Shown: piece after piece, positions 17,761 through 27,993 of the stretch
Layout of the letters: the number at the start of each line of letters is the position of its first letter
Position numbering within the stretch: position 1 is the first letter of the stretch
The notes under the pieces: generated by a model
The model's input: only the letters and a program-made list of their open reading frames with translations
Database searches by the model: none
Told to the model about the DNA's origin: nothing
Position numbers and translations under genes: made by a program
Source of the DNA: DATGMS01 sp035303945
GTDB lineage: Bacteria; Bacteroidota; Bacteroidia; Cytophagales; Cyclobacteriaceae
Length of the DNA: 64,000 nt
Assembly: GCA_035303945.1 (NCBI GenBank)
Contig: DATGQZ010000032.1
Span: forward strand, 1 to 64,000
Direction: 5' to 3'

Positions 17761-19440
17761 CTATGATTTGTATGTTTTATTAAAATCAGGTTGTCGGCTG
17801 ACTTGCGCACGCTTGATGGCATAGCCAAACAGATAGATTCCTATGCTGATAATCACCACTCCCATCGCCAGCACGTAAATGGCTGCCTCTGACGCCCAAA
17901 CCATCAATACCAAGAAGATAAAACCAATAGCAATGAAAGCCAATCCCAACACTTTCATCCCATATAAATTTTGAACTTGTGCAGGGGCTATGTCCTGCTG
18001 TGTATCATCTATGGACAATTCAGAATGAATGCCCTGTCGTGTGGATGTCCCATATAATTCGTACAACAGCAGCAAGAAAAAAGGTATACCTACCCCCACC
18101 AGCATTTCTGCACTACGGCCTAACCGAAGGTCCAACAGCCAAGGGGCAACAAACTTGAAAAAGAGGTTGATGACCAAACTGATGGTGGTGATCCAAAGAA
18201 TTGAGCGTCCATTTTGCTTTTGTGAAAATAAAGCCCAAATGGCCGGCATATATAAAGCTCCTCCTGTAACTGCGCCAATACTCAATACCACCTCCACGAT
18301 ACCGCCAGCCATGGGAACCATAAAAGCCACTGCTATAGTCCCAAGACCAAATATCAAGGTGGTAGTGCGCGCTACTGCCATAAGATGCTTATCAGTTGAT
18401 AGGGGCTTGAAAGCTTTGTATACATCATTGGTTAAGACAGCGGCTGCCAAGTTGAGTGAAGTGTTGACCGAACTCGCTGTAGCAAAAATCATCCCTCCCA
18501 GCATCATGCCCATCATTCCTATAGGCAGCACCCGCTGGCACATCATCAGGTAGGCGCCTTCGGCAGCAAGGGTACTAAGCCCCGGATCCACCACTTGGTA
18601 GATCATAGGAGGAAGCATCCAAATCAGGGGACTGAAAAGATAAAGCAGGCCAAATAGGTAACCCACTTTTGAGGCGGAGCGGCTGTCTTTGGTTGATGTG
18701 TAACGCTGCACATACGCCCAATTGCCTCCTATAAATACCAAGTTGTAAATGCCAAAGGCGAGAATAAACATCCAATTGTACTCCCCACTCACCAAATCAA
18801 AGAAATCGACAGGTGCTTGAGAAATGAATTGATCAATTCCATGGACCTCGGTAATGGAAAGGGGTACAACTACCAGCACAGCTGCGGTCAACACGACAAA
18901 TTGGAGAACGTCTGTCACCACCACTGCCCACAGCCCCCCCACAGCGGTGTACACCATCACTACTCCGCCGAGCAGCAGAATAGAATAATAGATATCAAAA
19001 CCTGTAGTAACATTCACGATTTTTGCAACAGGATATAGAAAAGCCCCTGTATATCCCAAAGAGAGAAACAAAAACAAATAGGTATAGTACCGCTGAACAC
19101 GAATCCCAAAGCGTTGGGTTAAAAATTCTGCAACAGTCAGCGCCTGCGTCTGTCTCCATTTAGGCGCTATCCATCTACCTATCAAAAAGCCGCTGACGCA
19201 CATGGTCATTTGGATAGTAATAGCCACCAAGCCATATTCATAAGCAATAGATCCCCACACAACAAAAGTCCCTGCGGAAAAAAAGCTCATAAACAATGAA
19301 AGACCGTTGATTGGCCAGGGAACGGCACCCCCTGCGGCAAAAAAAGACTTCATATCCGCCCCCTGCTTACCAAAAGAAAGACCGGTGACAATAATAATAG
19401 TACTAAAAACAACTATGGTAACGAGATCAAGATACTGCAT
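17761..19440 (-). CDS. SSS-family sodium/solute symporter
   Basis: A 559-residue inner-membrane carrier with about 13-14 hydrophobic helices and no signal peptide. Family features include the N-terminal FAAGGAVPWPINGLSLFMSF with GTFVVWG, the AVGGLWAVVVTDVLQF block of sodium/glucose-type carriers, and the later GMMLGGMIFATASSVNTSLN motif. It would bring a sugar or sugar acid into the cytoplasm with Na+. Its place between SusC/SusD genes and a cytoplasmic FAD oxidoreductase suggests that it carries the product released in the periplasm. The next gene starts 10 bases after its stop, so co-translation is likely. Confidence 0.92.
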   Translation of the reverse strand: MQYLDLVTIVVFSTIIIVTGLSFGKQGADMKSFFAAGGAVPWPINGLSLFMSFFSAGTFVVWGSIAYEYGLVAITIQMTMCVSGFLIGRWIAPKWRQTQALTVAEFLTQRFGIRVQRYYTYLFLFLSLGYTGAFLYPVAKIVNVTTGFDIYYSILLLGGVVMVYTAVGGLWAVVVTDVLQFVVLTAAVLVVVPLSITEVHGIDQFISQAPVDFFDLVSGEYNWMFILAFGIYNLVFIGGNWAYVQRYTSTKDSRSASKVGYLFGLLYLFSPLIWMLPPMIYQVVDPGLSTLAAEGAYLMMCQRVLPIGMMGMMLGGMIFATASSVNTSLNLAAAVLTNDVYKAFKPLSTDKHLMAVARTTTLIFGLGTIAVAFMVPMAGGIVEVVLSIGAVTGGALYMPAIWALFSQKQNGRSILWITTISLVINLFFKFVAPWLLDLRLGRSAEMLVGVGIPFFLLLLYELYGTSTRQGIHSELSIDDTQQDIAPAQVQNLYGMKVLGLAFIAIGFIFLVLMVWASEAAIYVLAMGVVIISIGIYLFGYAIKRAQVSRQPDFNKTYKS

Positions 19441-19509
19441 GATAGGGTTGGTAGTCTGTTATTAGAAGATGTAGGGCAGGATTAAGTCCCACAGCGGTTA
19501 CAGGAGGCA

Positions 19510-21981
19510 TCATTCATAGTGTAGCCAGGTAGTTGCTGTACAGGATTTATCAGTTGAAAACCTGATCCAACGGGCCTGAAAATGATTGGGAAACTGATGG
19601 CTTATTGTTTTTCCCGCTGGCACGGTGAGTTTCAAGTACTTCATCCAAGGTCCGTGACCTACAGGTTCAACTTCTATGGTGAAGGTCACATCCGATTCGG
19701 CGTCATGTGAAAGTGTTAACGATTTTTGGTCATAGAAGCCGATCAGGTAAGGATCAGAAGGAATATTGGCTTGTACAAGCGAATTTTTCCAAGGACCTCC
19801 CTGACCTGTGGGTTTGCCCATTTTCCACAGATCGTCTATTGCTCCTACCCATACCCGCGCTTTTCCATCTTCTGATTGGATAATTCTTTCTTGCCCTACA
19901 TCTTCAGCAATACCTGTTAAGACCAAGAGTCCTCGATAGGAAGCATAATCATGAATATTAAATTCATGGGATGCAATAGGCCGAATTTTGGCAAAGCCGT
20001 CCGCGTTCTCTGCGGGCAATTCGTAAAATGTGCCATGTGCATTAAATAGATCCCTTTCTGTGGCCACCTCCCTAGAGATCCGCTGCAGTCCCTTTTGAAG
20101 GAAAGCAGTATGCTTATCATTCCCTAGTGGCAAGCGCCATCTCCTTCCCTGGTCATCCACCACCAATACTGAAGAAGCCTCCACTGTAATGACATTTTTG
20201 GGAATGGAAAATTTGTTCCTGATCAATTCAGCGGTTTCAGCATCTTCTTTCCGCACAAGGTTCATCGCTCCATCCAGCTCATAATAACCCTCTTCTTCAA
20301 AACCTTCCGCCGTCACTTTCCCAGCCAGTATGCCTAGGGCTCTTCTGTTGTCGCCCAAGCCGTACAGTAAACCTCCTGTAGATTTTTGCTCTCCCACTGT
20401 AGCCAAACCATCAAATAGTCCTTCCTGTTTGTTGCTGAAGCGACTTTGGTCGGTATAAGAGAGATGAACTGTCCCTCTGATGCTTTTATCCGTCCTCACC
20501 CTGATCCATTCACCTTTTTCACTTTGATGAAAGTTTACAGAGACAGATGCTCCTGCTTTGGCAGTAACCTGTTGTAACTGCTCCCAATTCCCATCTCCTT
20601 CACGATCAACCTCAAAAACAAAGGATACATCTTGTTTTCCTTCATGGTCAATCCAAGCCATCCGCTGATCCCAACCCGCAAATAAAAAGGGTTCAGAGGG
20701 AGTATCTGCTGATATTTCTTCTGAAAGGTAGAGGGCGCCTTCTGCAGTAGCAGGCCCTAAGTGATCCGGCTGATCTATTGAAGTAAACCACAGGTTTGAG
20801 TTGGACTGACCGGGTCCGTCGATGCCTCCTTTGACACTGCGTTTGTTTAAAAATTCCCGTTGAGCAGCATCATCGGTACCAAAAACCAATTTTTCATTCC
20901 ACCTTGTAAAATCACCGATAACCTTCAAATAAGCAGACCTAGGCCTTATGCCGGAGGTGTTATTGGCTGTAAATGTAGCGGGGAATTTCCAAAACATGCC
21001 ATGCATAGTCATTAAGTAATCAGGGGAGTCTTGGGTACCCACATCGCGGATTCTTGGCCACTCCGTATTCCAACCGTGAGCGCCGTCGTAACTGTGACTG
21101 GCCTTGGGCAGGCGGTAGAAAGTCCAGCTGCCTTTGTCGCGCAATCCCAGTAATACTGACTTGTGGTCCCATCCAGTAGCCCATATAGGATCATTTTCTG
21201 GATTTGGATTACCATGTATACCGCCAGGACCAGTCACTTCCACAAATTGATTTCTCCTCACAATCTTCCATTCGCCCTCCTGAAATTCAGCCAAAGCTCC
21301 CGCCTCTATATCAAATTTTTTTAATGCCTCAGGTGTATCTTCACCATTGTTGGAGTACACCAAAACACCTTGGCCTGAATAAAATCCCTTGCCGTGCGAT
21401 CCGGGAAGCAGTGCACTGTATTGGCCCGTATTTCCTTCTTGCCGCAAAATATTCCCATCTTCATGAATTGTGGCCACCTCGAGCGTCTGAACATCAACTT
21501 CATAAAAACCTTCTTCCATGGTAGCTATTAGAATTTTTTTGTCCGGTTGCGTCAGATGTCGAGCCAAGCCGGTGTACCTTCCTGGGGCCTTTTCATATGG
21601 GATAACCCTTACGTTCCTATTTTTGTCAATAGCATAGGGACCTATAAACAACTGGTTGCTCTCTGTGTGGATCATCCTGTTGGCGGGCGTGCCGCCAATG
21701 CTTTCTTCGCGAATGACTTGCTGTAGGTCTGGGGTGATTTCGTATAATTTGTCAGAAGATCCGAAAGGTAAGTGAGGTCCATAGGTTATTACCCATAGCC
21801 GGTCCGCCCAAGGGACCACCGCTCCGGTACCGCATTCTCCCTCCTCATTATAGTAGGCCAAATGGGGGTATATGCCACTATAGCTGGGGTAATCATTGGT
21901 CTGTTGGGGTTGATCTTGAGGCACGTTGCAGCCCAATACACAAAAGAAGGAAAGAGACAGCAGCTGGAAAAAATGCTTCAT
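19510..21981 (-). CDS. Large surface lipoprotein with duplicated C-terminal module, SusE/F-like position
   Basis: An 823-residue lipoprotein (lipobox VLGC, Cys18). The first 370 residues have propeller-like repeats (AVVPWADRLWVITYG, ILIATMEEGFYEVD). Two related modules follow: one from about 430 to 515 (PFLFAGWDQRMAWIDHEG... GDGNWEQL... RTDKSIRGTVHLSY) and one at the C-terminus (PYLIGFYDQKSLTLSHDA... GHGPWMKY... STDKSCTATTWLHY). They share a D-Q core, a G-x-x-x-W block and T-D-K-S, so they are an internal duplication. No enzyme motif is seen. Lying next to SusD, it is a candidate surface glycan-binding protein, but sequence similarity to SusE/SusF is not evident. Confidence 0.7.
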   Translation of the reverse strand: MKHFFQLLSLSFFCVLGCNVPQDQPQQTNDYPSYSGIYPHLAYYNEEGECGTGAVVPWADRLWVITYGPHLPFGSSDKLYEITPDLQQVIREESIGGTPANRMIHTESNQLFIGPYAIDKNRNVRVIPYEKAPGRYTGLARHLTQPDKKILIATMEEGFYEVDVQTLEVATIHEDGNILRQEGNTGQYSALLPGSHGKGFYSGQGVLVYSNNGEDTPEALKKFDIEAGALAEFQEGEWKIVRRNQFVEVTGPGGIHGNPNPENDPIWATGWDHKSVLLGLRDKGSWTFYRLPKASHSYDGAHGWNTEWPRIRDVGTQDSPDYLMTMHGMFWKFPATFTANNTSGIRPRSAYLKVIGDFTRWNEKLVFGTDDAAQREFLNKRSVKGGIDGPGQSNSNLWFTSIDQPDHLGPATAEGALYLSEEISADTPSEPFLFAGWDQRMAWIDHEGKQDVSFVFEVDREGDGNWEQLQQVTAKAGASVSVNFHQSEKGEWIRVRTDKSIRGTVHLSYTDQSRFSNKQEGLFDGLATVGEQKSTGGLLYGLGDNRRALGILAGKVTAEGFEEEGYYELDGAMNLVRKEDAETAELIRNKFSIPKNVITVEASSVLVVDDQGRRWRLPLGNDKHTAFLQKGLQRISREVATERDLFNAHGTFYELPAENADGFAKIRPIASHEFNIHDYASYRGLLVLTGIAEDVGQERIIQSEDGKARVWVGAIDDLWKMGKPTGQGGPWKNSLVQANIPSDPYLIGFYDQKSLTLSHDAESDVTFTIEVEPVGHGPWMKYLKLTVPAGKTISHQFPNHFQARWIRFSTDKSCTATTWLHYE

Positions 21982-22062
21982 AGCGTTACTTTGGGTTTGT
22001 CGGGTTAACTACATACTTTGTGGTACCGATAAGAGTAAATCGCCCTTATCGGTACATAGTTG

Positions 22063-23751
22063 CTAATATCCAGGATTTTGATCTAGATTCGGGTTAATTA
22101 GGATCTCTTTTGTAGGAATAGGCCATAAATGTTGCTTGGGCGCTTCAAAACGGCGTATCGCCAGCCGTTTTACCAATCCTGCTTCATACATGGGAGACAA
22201 ATCAGCAATACCATCCTCATCAATCTCAGGCACCATGGGGAAAAACCACAGACCCGGTTTAACTACTTTGGCGCGAAGTTCATCCACATCCAGTAGCCCG
22301 TAAATATCCTGATTCAGCGCCTTTTCAGCAATTTCCCACCTAATAAGATCTCCGTAGCGAACACCTTCAAATGCAAATTCCATACGCCTTTCCATTTTGA
22401 TCACGGTTCTTAATGCCTGCTGGTCCATGGTGCTGACAGCTGGATAGGCAGCGACATTTGTATGATCTACTTGATAAGCCCGCGCTCTCACCTGATTGAT
22501 AGCATCCAATACTGTCTGATCTATTTCACCCAATTCAATCTTCGCTTCAGCGTACATCAACAACACATCGGCATAGCGCACAATAATCTTATCATTTTCA
22601 GCAGTGAAATTGGGTAGCCAGTCTTCATCCACCCCTTTCTTCAACAGCAACCCGTTAAATGATGCAAATGGTGCCACTGATCGGGTGTCATTATTGGGCT
22701 GCAGGGTTCCCGTGTTGTAGTTCATTACCATCAGGGAATCAGGATGCGGCTCGTAAGTGAAATTCAGGTGAGGGGTTGAAAATTCAACTATGGTTTCTGC
22801 ACAACGGGGATCTCTGTTTTTGAAGGGTTCCTGTGGATCATAAAGTGGAGATTCATCAATTGGCAATCCATCAGTACAGAGAAAGGCACTGAAAAGATCC
22901 CAAGAAGGCGCTTGGGCACCTCCCCATCCTCCAGGATTGCGGGGCAAAAAGTCGCGGACATTCCATGTTACATTCAAGGCCCTCGATCTGGGAATGGCAA
23001 AAATCACCTCTTTAGGATTTCGGGTCTTGGTGAGGAAGAGGTCGCGAAAATCGGCATGCAGCTCATGCTCTCCCAAATCCATACAAGCCTTTGCCGCGTC
23101 CCGCGCTATAGCCCAATCTCCCATCCTTAAAGCGAAACGAGCTTTCATGGCATACGCAGCGCTTTTGGTTGCTAATTTATTTTCTGAAGAACCATAAGCT
23201 ATCGGCAGCAATTCCGCAGCCTGATCAAAATCCTCATAAATTGCTTCTTTAACAGTACCTTTTGGTGTTCTCGTTAAAGTGAAGGCTTCGTCCAAGGTGA
23301 GGATGTCACGGGAATAGACCACATCTCCAAACAAGAATACCAAATCTGCATATTTGGCGGCACGCACATAGTGGGCATTGCCGATGAATTTGCTTAGGGT
23401 GGCCTCCGGCAATGTTGCGGATATCTTCTCCAGGTTGAGCAGGATGGTGTTTGCCCTAGCAATGACTTTGTAAGTGTTACTCCATACATCATTTACCGTC
23501 GCCCATTCTCCATTAATGGTAGCATTTGTAACGGGAGTGAGTACCTCTCGGTTGGTATAATCATCTGTCCACGCATCGTTGTGTATGGGCCAAAAGACAT
23601 CTCTAAACAGGTCATTGACAGACATGCTGACCTCTGTTTCTGTAGAATACCATGCCTCACTAGACCCTTCAGATAAAGGGTTCAGATCCAAATCGGCACA
23701 GGCTGTAGCGGCAATTAACAATGCTATGCTGCTGACAAGTTTTAATTTCAT
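22063..23751 (-). CDS. SusD/RagB-family glycan-binding lipoprotein
   Basis: A 562-residue lipoprotein with Cys18 in ATAC followed by ADLDLNP, the classic SusD start. TPR-like helices follow (YVRAAKYADLVFLFGDV, KSAAYAMKARFALRMGDW) and the family signature IVRYADVLLMYAEAKIELG is near residue 395, then RRMEFAFEGVRYGDLIRW. The C-terminus LWPIPTKEILINPNLDQNPGY is typical. It caps the SusC channel on the cell surface and binds the glycan. It starts 12 bases after the SusC stop. The ligand cannot be told from sequence. Confidence 0.97.
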   Translation of the reverse strand: MKLKLVSSIALLIAATACADLDLNPLSEGSSEAWYSTETEVSMSVNDLFRDVFWPIHNDAWTDDYTNREVLTPVTNATINGEWATVNDVWSNTYKVIARANTILLNLEKISATLPEATLSKFIGNAHYVRAAKYADLVFLFGDVVYSRDILTLDEAFTLTRTPKGTVKEAIYEDFDQAAELLPIAYGSSENKLATKSAAYAMKARFALRMGDWAIARDAAKACMDLGEHELHADFRDLFLTKTRNPKEVIFAIPRSRALNVTWNVRDFLPRNPGGWGGAQAPSWDLFSAFLCTDGLPIDESPLYDPQEPFKNRDPRCAETIVEFSTPHLNFTYEPHPDSLMVMNYNTGTLQPNNDTRSVAPFASFNGLLLKKGVDEDWLPNFTAENDKIIVRYADVLLMYAEAKIELGEIDQTVLDAINQVRARAYQVDHTNVAAYPAVSTMDQQALRTVIKMERRMEFAFEGVRYGDLIRWEIAEKALNQDIYGLLDVDELRAKVVKPGLWFFPMVPEIDEDGIADLSPMYEAGLVKRLAIRRFEAPKQHLWPIPTKEILINPNLDQNPGY

Positions 23752-23763
23752 GATCTATTAGTT

Positions 23764-26700
23764 TTAAAATTGAACAGAAACGCCAAGTAAGAAGGAAGAA
23801 GTAATGGGGTAGCCACTGGTGGATACTTCCGGATCCCATCCCTTGGGATAATTATCCAAGGTGAATAGATCGCTGGCATTCCCATATACCCGGATATGCT
23901 GCATGCCCAAGCGATCCGTCACGCTGCTCGGGAAGGAATATCCCAAAGAGATATTTTTGAGTCTGAAATAGGCTCCATTGATCATCCAAAAATCAGACAT
24001 GGCGAAGTTGTTGGATTCACTGTTTCTGGATAATCTTGGATAGCGCACATCTTGGTTTTCTTCCTCTGTGTTATAGACGCTCCAATATTCTCCATCCAGG
24101 ATTTTTGGGATATGACCCCAGTTCTCCATGATAGGCTGTACCATCAAACCTTCCAGTCGCGCATTTTGCCTGCCAACACCTTGCACCATAACCCCCAAAT
24201 CGAAATTGCGGTAGCCCAAGCGGATGTTGCCTCCATACAGATACCTTGGCATACTGCCACCTAATAACACTCGGTCATATTCGGGTGAGATCCGCCCATC
24301 AGGTACGCCATTTGGTCCACTTATATCTTTGTATTTGACGTCACCGGGTCGTACTGAAGCATTCATGACAGGAGAGTTATTCACCTCCTCTTGCGACTGA
24401 TACAATCCATCTGATACATAGCCATACCATTCATCAAACTCACTTCCCTGCATGCGTACCGTATTGCCGAGAAACTGTATTCCTCCTAGATCTCCCATTA
24501 CAGATTTGAAGTCGGAGATATTGAAATTGACCGAATAACTAAGCTCATTGATATCATCCGCCCAGCCTAGGTCAAGCTCCCAGCCTTTGGTCTGCATTTT
24601 CCCGGTATTTTGGTCCGGATTGTCGAAACCTATATAGTCTGGAATCTCCAAGGGCAACAACATATCTTTGGTGGTCTTTTCAAAATATTCCCCGGAGATA
24701 TTAAGCCTGTAGTTGAAGAAGTTGGCATCCAGACCGATATTGTATGATTCGGTTTTTTCCCAAGAAATATCCGGAATGGCGTATTGCCATTGGGCAGCAG
24801 ATTGGGAAGACACTACATTGGATCCCTGATGAAACAGCACGTTGCTAAATCCAATGGTGGATTGATAGGGATAGTTGCCAATTCTTTCATTGCCTAAGGT
24901 ACCCCATGAAGCTCTTATTTTAAGGAAAGATAGCGGCTCAATCCCTTTCAGGAAATCTTCTTCGGATATCGCCCAACCAGCCGAAAAAGAGGGAAAAGAA
25001 CCCCAGCGATATTCCTTGGCAAAACGGGATGAGGCATCATAACGCAAATTGCCCTGCAGGAAATATTTACCGGCATAATTGTACGTTAGGCGACCAAACC
25101 AGGAGTTGTAAGTATTTTCCCAGGCACTGCCACTATTTCCCCTAAACTCCAAAGGCCCGAGGTTGAGGTAAGGATAGTTATCCAATAAAAACTGATCGCG
25201 GGAGGCACCCAAGTCTTCGTAAAAAGCCTGATAACTTTCATTTCCCGCCATTAAGCTGATGTTATGGTTGCCTATTATCTTATCATAGTTTGCCAGAAAT
25301 TGAGTAGTCAGCTGATGATTGTCCATTCGGGATTCTGTCAAGTTGGTAGAGTTAGCCCATTGGAGCGTACCCATATAAACGGTAGGATCATTCCAAGCAT
25401 AGTAGGGAACACGCTTCTGAAAGTTTTTCCCCTTGTCAAAACCAAAATTGGGAGAAACTACAGCTGACACCTTCAAGCCATCAATGAGGGTATAATGTAA
25501 GCCTAGCCGGCCTCCGATTTGGTTTTCCCAGTTTTGCCTAAAGCCACCGTACTTGAGCTGACCATAAATATTGGCTCCGGTTTTCCCTTCCCCTACCCGA
25601 CCATCACTCCACTCTGCCGCATACACGGGAGCAGATATATGCATATAGTACATGGGATCAATACTTGGCTGATTTAGGATTTCCCTTCTGAAGAAGATAT
25701 CAGCAGTCACGCCCAGCTTATCCGTGATGTTGCCATCGGTATTAATTCGGGTTGTGATGCGCTCAAAGGTCCTACCTTCATACAACCCGTCGAATTTGTC
25801 ATAAACGACGGAAGCCTTTGTGCGGATAGCGTCCCCACCTCCAGATATGTCCAACACATGGCGTTGCCGCGGTGCACTTCGTTTCAAAATCAAGTCTACC
25901 CAATCTGTAATGGGATAAAGATCCGGATTGTCGGCATGGAGTTGATGGTAATTGTCCACTGTCTCTTTTGGATACAATGGGAATTCATTGCCGTCATTGC
26001 CGTTGTCATTCCATCGAAGCTCGTTGACGATCTGCATGTAACGGGTGACATCCACATACTCCGGAATACGCGTGGGCACTTCCGTACCATATTCAAAGTT
26101 GTAGTTGAGACTCAGTTCGCCTTTTTTAGCCCTTTTGGTGGTCACTACGATGACACCCGCCGCTGCTCTTGATCCATAAATAGAGGCGGATGCAGCGTCC
26201 TTTAACACGGATATGCTTTCTATATCATTTGGATTGATATTGTCTAAACTATTGACCGGCACCCCATCCATGATGACCAAAGGATTGCTGTCACCAATGG
26301 TGGTGATACCTCTGATGCGGATTGTTGCAGATGATCCTGGAGCATTGTTGTTGCGGGTCACCATTACGCCAGGAACTGCACCTTGCAAAGCTTGGGAGAT
26401 GTTCGGCGTCCTTCTTTCGGCAAGATCCCTTCCCCCGATTGTCGAAATGGCTCCTGTAAGATCGCTTTTCTTTTGCGTGCCATAACCAACCACTACCACT
26501 TCTCCTAGTTCCGATAGGTCGGCCTGAAGCTTGATATCGATATTGTTCCGGTTGTTCACTTCTATTTCTTGGGTTAGATATCCCAAAAAAGAAATCACCA
26601 ATACCGGATGAGTACCGTTCACCTTCAATTCAAAACGACCATCAATATCTGACACAGTTCCAATCGTGGTTCCCTTTAGCAAAATACTAGCTCCGGGCAG

Positions 26701-26814
26701 GGGTTCATCATTTTCATCATGAACTGTACCGACGACCGTAGCTGTTTGGCTGATTGCATAATGCGTATTGCTGATCAACAGCAATAGCAGCAACCCTTGT
26801 AGTAATTTTTTCAT
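23764..26814 (-). CDS. SusC/RagA-family TonB-dependent transporter
   Basis: A 1016-residue outer-membrane transporter starting at ATG 26812-26814 (MKKLLQGLLLLLL), which begins the signal peptide; an upstream in-frame ATG would add 19 non-signal residues. Order: carboxypeptidase-D-like domain (about 25-100, VVGTVHDENDEPLPGASILL), the SusC box GEVVVVGYGTQKKSDLTGAI, a plug domain with VKDAAS-type segment SVLKDAASASIYGSRAAAGV, then a 22-strand barrel ending in SFLLGVSVQF. It imports glycan pieces using TonB energy and pairs with SusD. It lies 81 bases after the flavin-motif protein gene, so it could have a further promoter, but none is clear. Confidence 0.97.
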   Translation of the reverse strand: MKKLLQGLLLLLLISNTHYAISQTATVVGTVHDENDEPLPGASILLKGTTIGTVSDIDGRFELKVNGTHPVLVISFLGYLTQEIEVNNRNNIDIKLQADLSELGEVVVVGYGTQKKSDLTGAISTIGGRDLAERRTPNISQALQGAVPGVMVTRNNNAPGSSATIRIRGITTIGDSNPLVIMDGVPVNSLDNINPNDIESISVLKDAASASIYGSRAAAGVIVVTTKRAKKGELSLNYNFEYGTEVPTRIPEYVDVTRYMQIVNELRWNDNGNDGNEFPLYPKETVDNYHQLHADNPDLYPITDWVDLILKRSAPRQRHVLDISGGGDAIRTKASVVYDKFDGLYEGRTFERITTRINTDGNITDKLGVTADIFFRREILNQPSIDPMYYMHISAPVYAAEWSDGRVGEGKTGANIYGQLKYGGFRQNWENQIGGRLGLHYTLIDGLKVSAVVSPNFGFDKGKNFQKRVPYYAWNDPTVYMGTLQWANSTNLTESRMDNHQLTTQFLANYDKIIGNHNISLMAGNESYQAFYEDLGASRDQFLLDNYPYLNLGPLEFRGNSGSAWENTYNSWFGRLTYNYAGKYFLQGNLRYDASSRFAKEYRWGSFPSFSAGWAISEEDFLKGIEPLSFLKIRASWGTLGNERIGNYPYQSTIGFSNVLFHQGSNVVSSQSAAQWQYAIPDISWEKTESYNIGLDANFFNYRLNISGEYFEKTTKDMLLPLEIPDYIGFDNPDQNTGKMQTKGWELDLGWADDINELSYSVNFNISDFKSVMGDLGGIQFLGNTVRMQGSEFDEWYGYVSDGLYQSQEEVNNSPVMNASVRPGDVKYKDISGPNGVPDGRISPEYDRVLLGGSMPRYLYGGNIRLGYRNFDLGVMVQGVGRQNARLEGLMVQPIMENWGHIPKILDGEYWSVYNTEEENQDVRYPRLSRNSESNNFAMSDFWMINGAYFRLKNISLGYSFPSSVTDRLGMQHIRVYGNASDLFTLDNYPKGWDPEVSTSGYPITSSFLLGVSVQF

Positions 26815-26895
26815 AGTTTGGTATTTTGGTTTATGTAATTGACTAAAGCAGTTTGTTCCCATTATTTCCATTACGTCGTGTCAAAAGAATGCTGC

Positions 26896-27993
26896 TCAGT
26901 ATTCCGGTAGCTTACCTAAGCGATCTTCAATGAGGTAGCCGAACTCGAAATGCTGATCCTCCACCGCTTTTTTTAGATTAGCCAGCACTATGGGAGCAAG
27001 CTGCTCTTGCTTGGCAAGGATTGTGAGAAAAACCGCCAATTGGTTCTTATTCATCATATATATATGTTGTGAAAGCAGCTGTAGGCTTTTGGAGTGGATG
27101 ATGGTGGACTTGTTTAGCCCGCTAAGCAGCAAAGTTTTGCTATTTACGTCCATCAAATAGAACCTATTACACAATTCGGTCTGCATGCCTTCATGCTCCC
27201 AAAGCGAAGCAGGCAACTTGTTAAGAATCTGCTTCCTCAGCAAGGGTATCCCTTCTTTGATGGCTTCCAACAAATCGGGCTGATACTCTATAAAGTCTTC
27301 TTTTAAAAACCGCTCCACAGCAAACAACTGATAGGATGATCTTGAAGACTGAAGAAAATGACTTTTTAATTCATCATCATAAACCTCCTCCGTATGCTGG
27401 TTTAACTTATTTTTAATTGCTCCGCTGTAAGCAAGATGCCATAAAGTGTAGGACGTGTATAGCGCACCTTCCACAACTTCCTCCCTGATTTCTAGTGCAG
27501 TAGCCCCAGTAGTTCCATCCACTACATCCGAGGCGCTCACTTTTTCTTTATCAATCAGTTCTTCCTTTGCCTTAAACTTGAGGATAGAGCCATCATTCAT
27601 AAGCAATTGATGAAGCTTCAAATAATCCTCTGAGGTAAAGGGTTCGTGATCAAACTTTGTCAATGGATGACCTGCTACTGTATCGAATCCAGCATACACT
27701 CCCGTAAGATCCCAGAACAAATGGATGTGCATAATTTCACAGACTTCATCATCACACACTGTTGTACGCAAATGAGAAGTATAAAATGCCGGTTTTCCCT
27801 CCATAGTCACCAATTCCAACCTTATGGGCTCCATCAGGTCTTCATCATCAAATTCTCCCACGAAAGCAGCACTGAAGTCGGCGTGATCAGGAAATTCCAA
27901 CAGGAAGAACAAAGGAGCGTATGAATGGCTCTTGTAGGCTCCAAGGATCAACACCAATAAGCCAAACCCAACTATGACAGGTTTAATATTCAC
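26896..27993 (-). CDS. Membrane-anchored protein with FMN-flavinylation motif (D-G-T-T-G-A-T)
   Basis: A 365-residue protein with one N-terminal hydrophobic segment (about 5-20), so anchored to or secreted across the inner membrane. Residues 159-165 read DGTTGAT, which fits the D-x-x-T-G-A-T/S sequence where ApbE attaches FMN through a phosphoester to the last Thr (T165), as in NqrC/RnfG-type domains. The following hydrophobic stretch (ALYTSYTLWHLAYSGA) resembles the helix after the FMN site. A Cys pair (C80, C85) and a helical repeat region (about 200-365) are also present. The start codon overlaps the FAD oxidoreductase stop by 4 bases (ATGA). Covalent flavin is an inference; no ApbE gene lies in the window. 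Confidence 0.6.
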   Translation of the reverse strand: MNIKPVIVGFGLLVLILGAYKSHSYAPLFFLLEFPDHADFSAAFVGEFDDEDLMEPIRLELVTMEGKPAFYTSHLRTTVCDDEVCEIMHIHLFWDLTGVYAGFDTVAGHPLTKFDHEPFTSEDYLKLHQLLMNDGSILKFKAKEELIDKEKVSASDVVDGTTGATALEIREEVVEGALYTSYTLWHLAYSGAIKNKLNQHTEEVYDDELKSHFLQSSRSSYQLFAVERFLKEDFIEYQPDLLEAIKEGIPLLRKQILNKLPASLWEHEGMQTELCNRFYLMDVNSKTLLLSGLNKSTIIHSKSLQLLSQHIYMMNKNQLAVFLTILAKQEQLAPIVLANLKKAVEDQHFEFGYLIEDRLGKLPEY

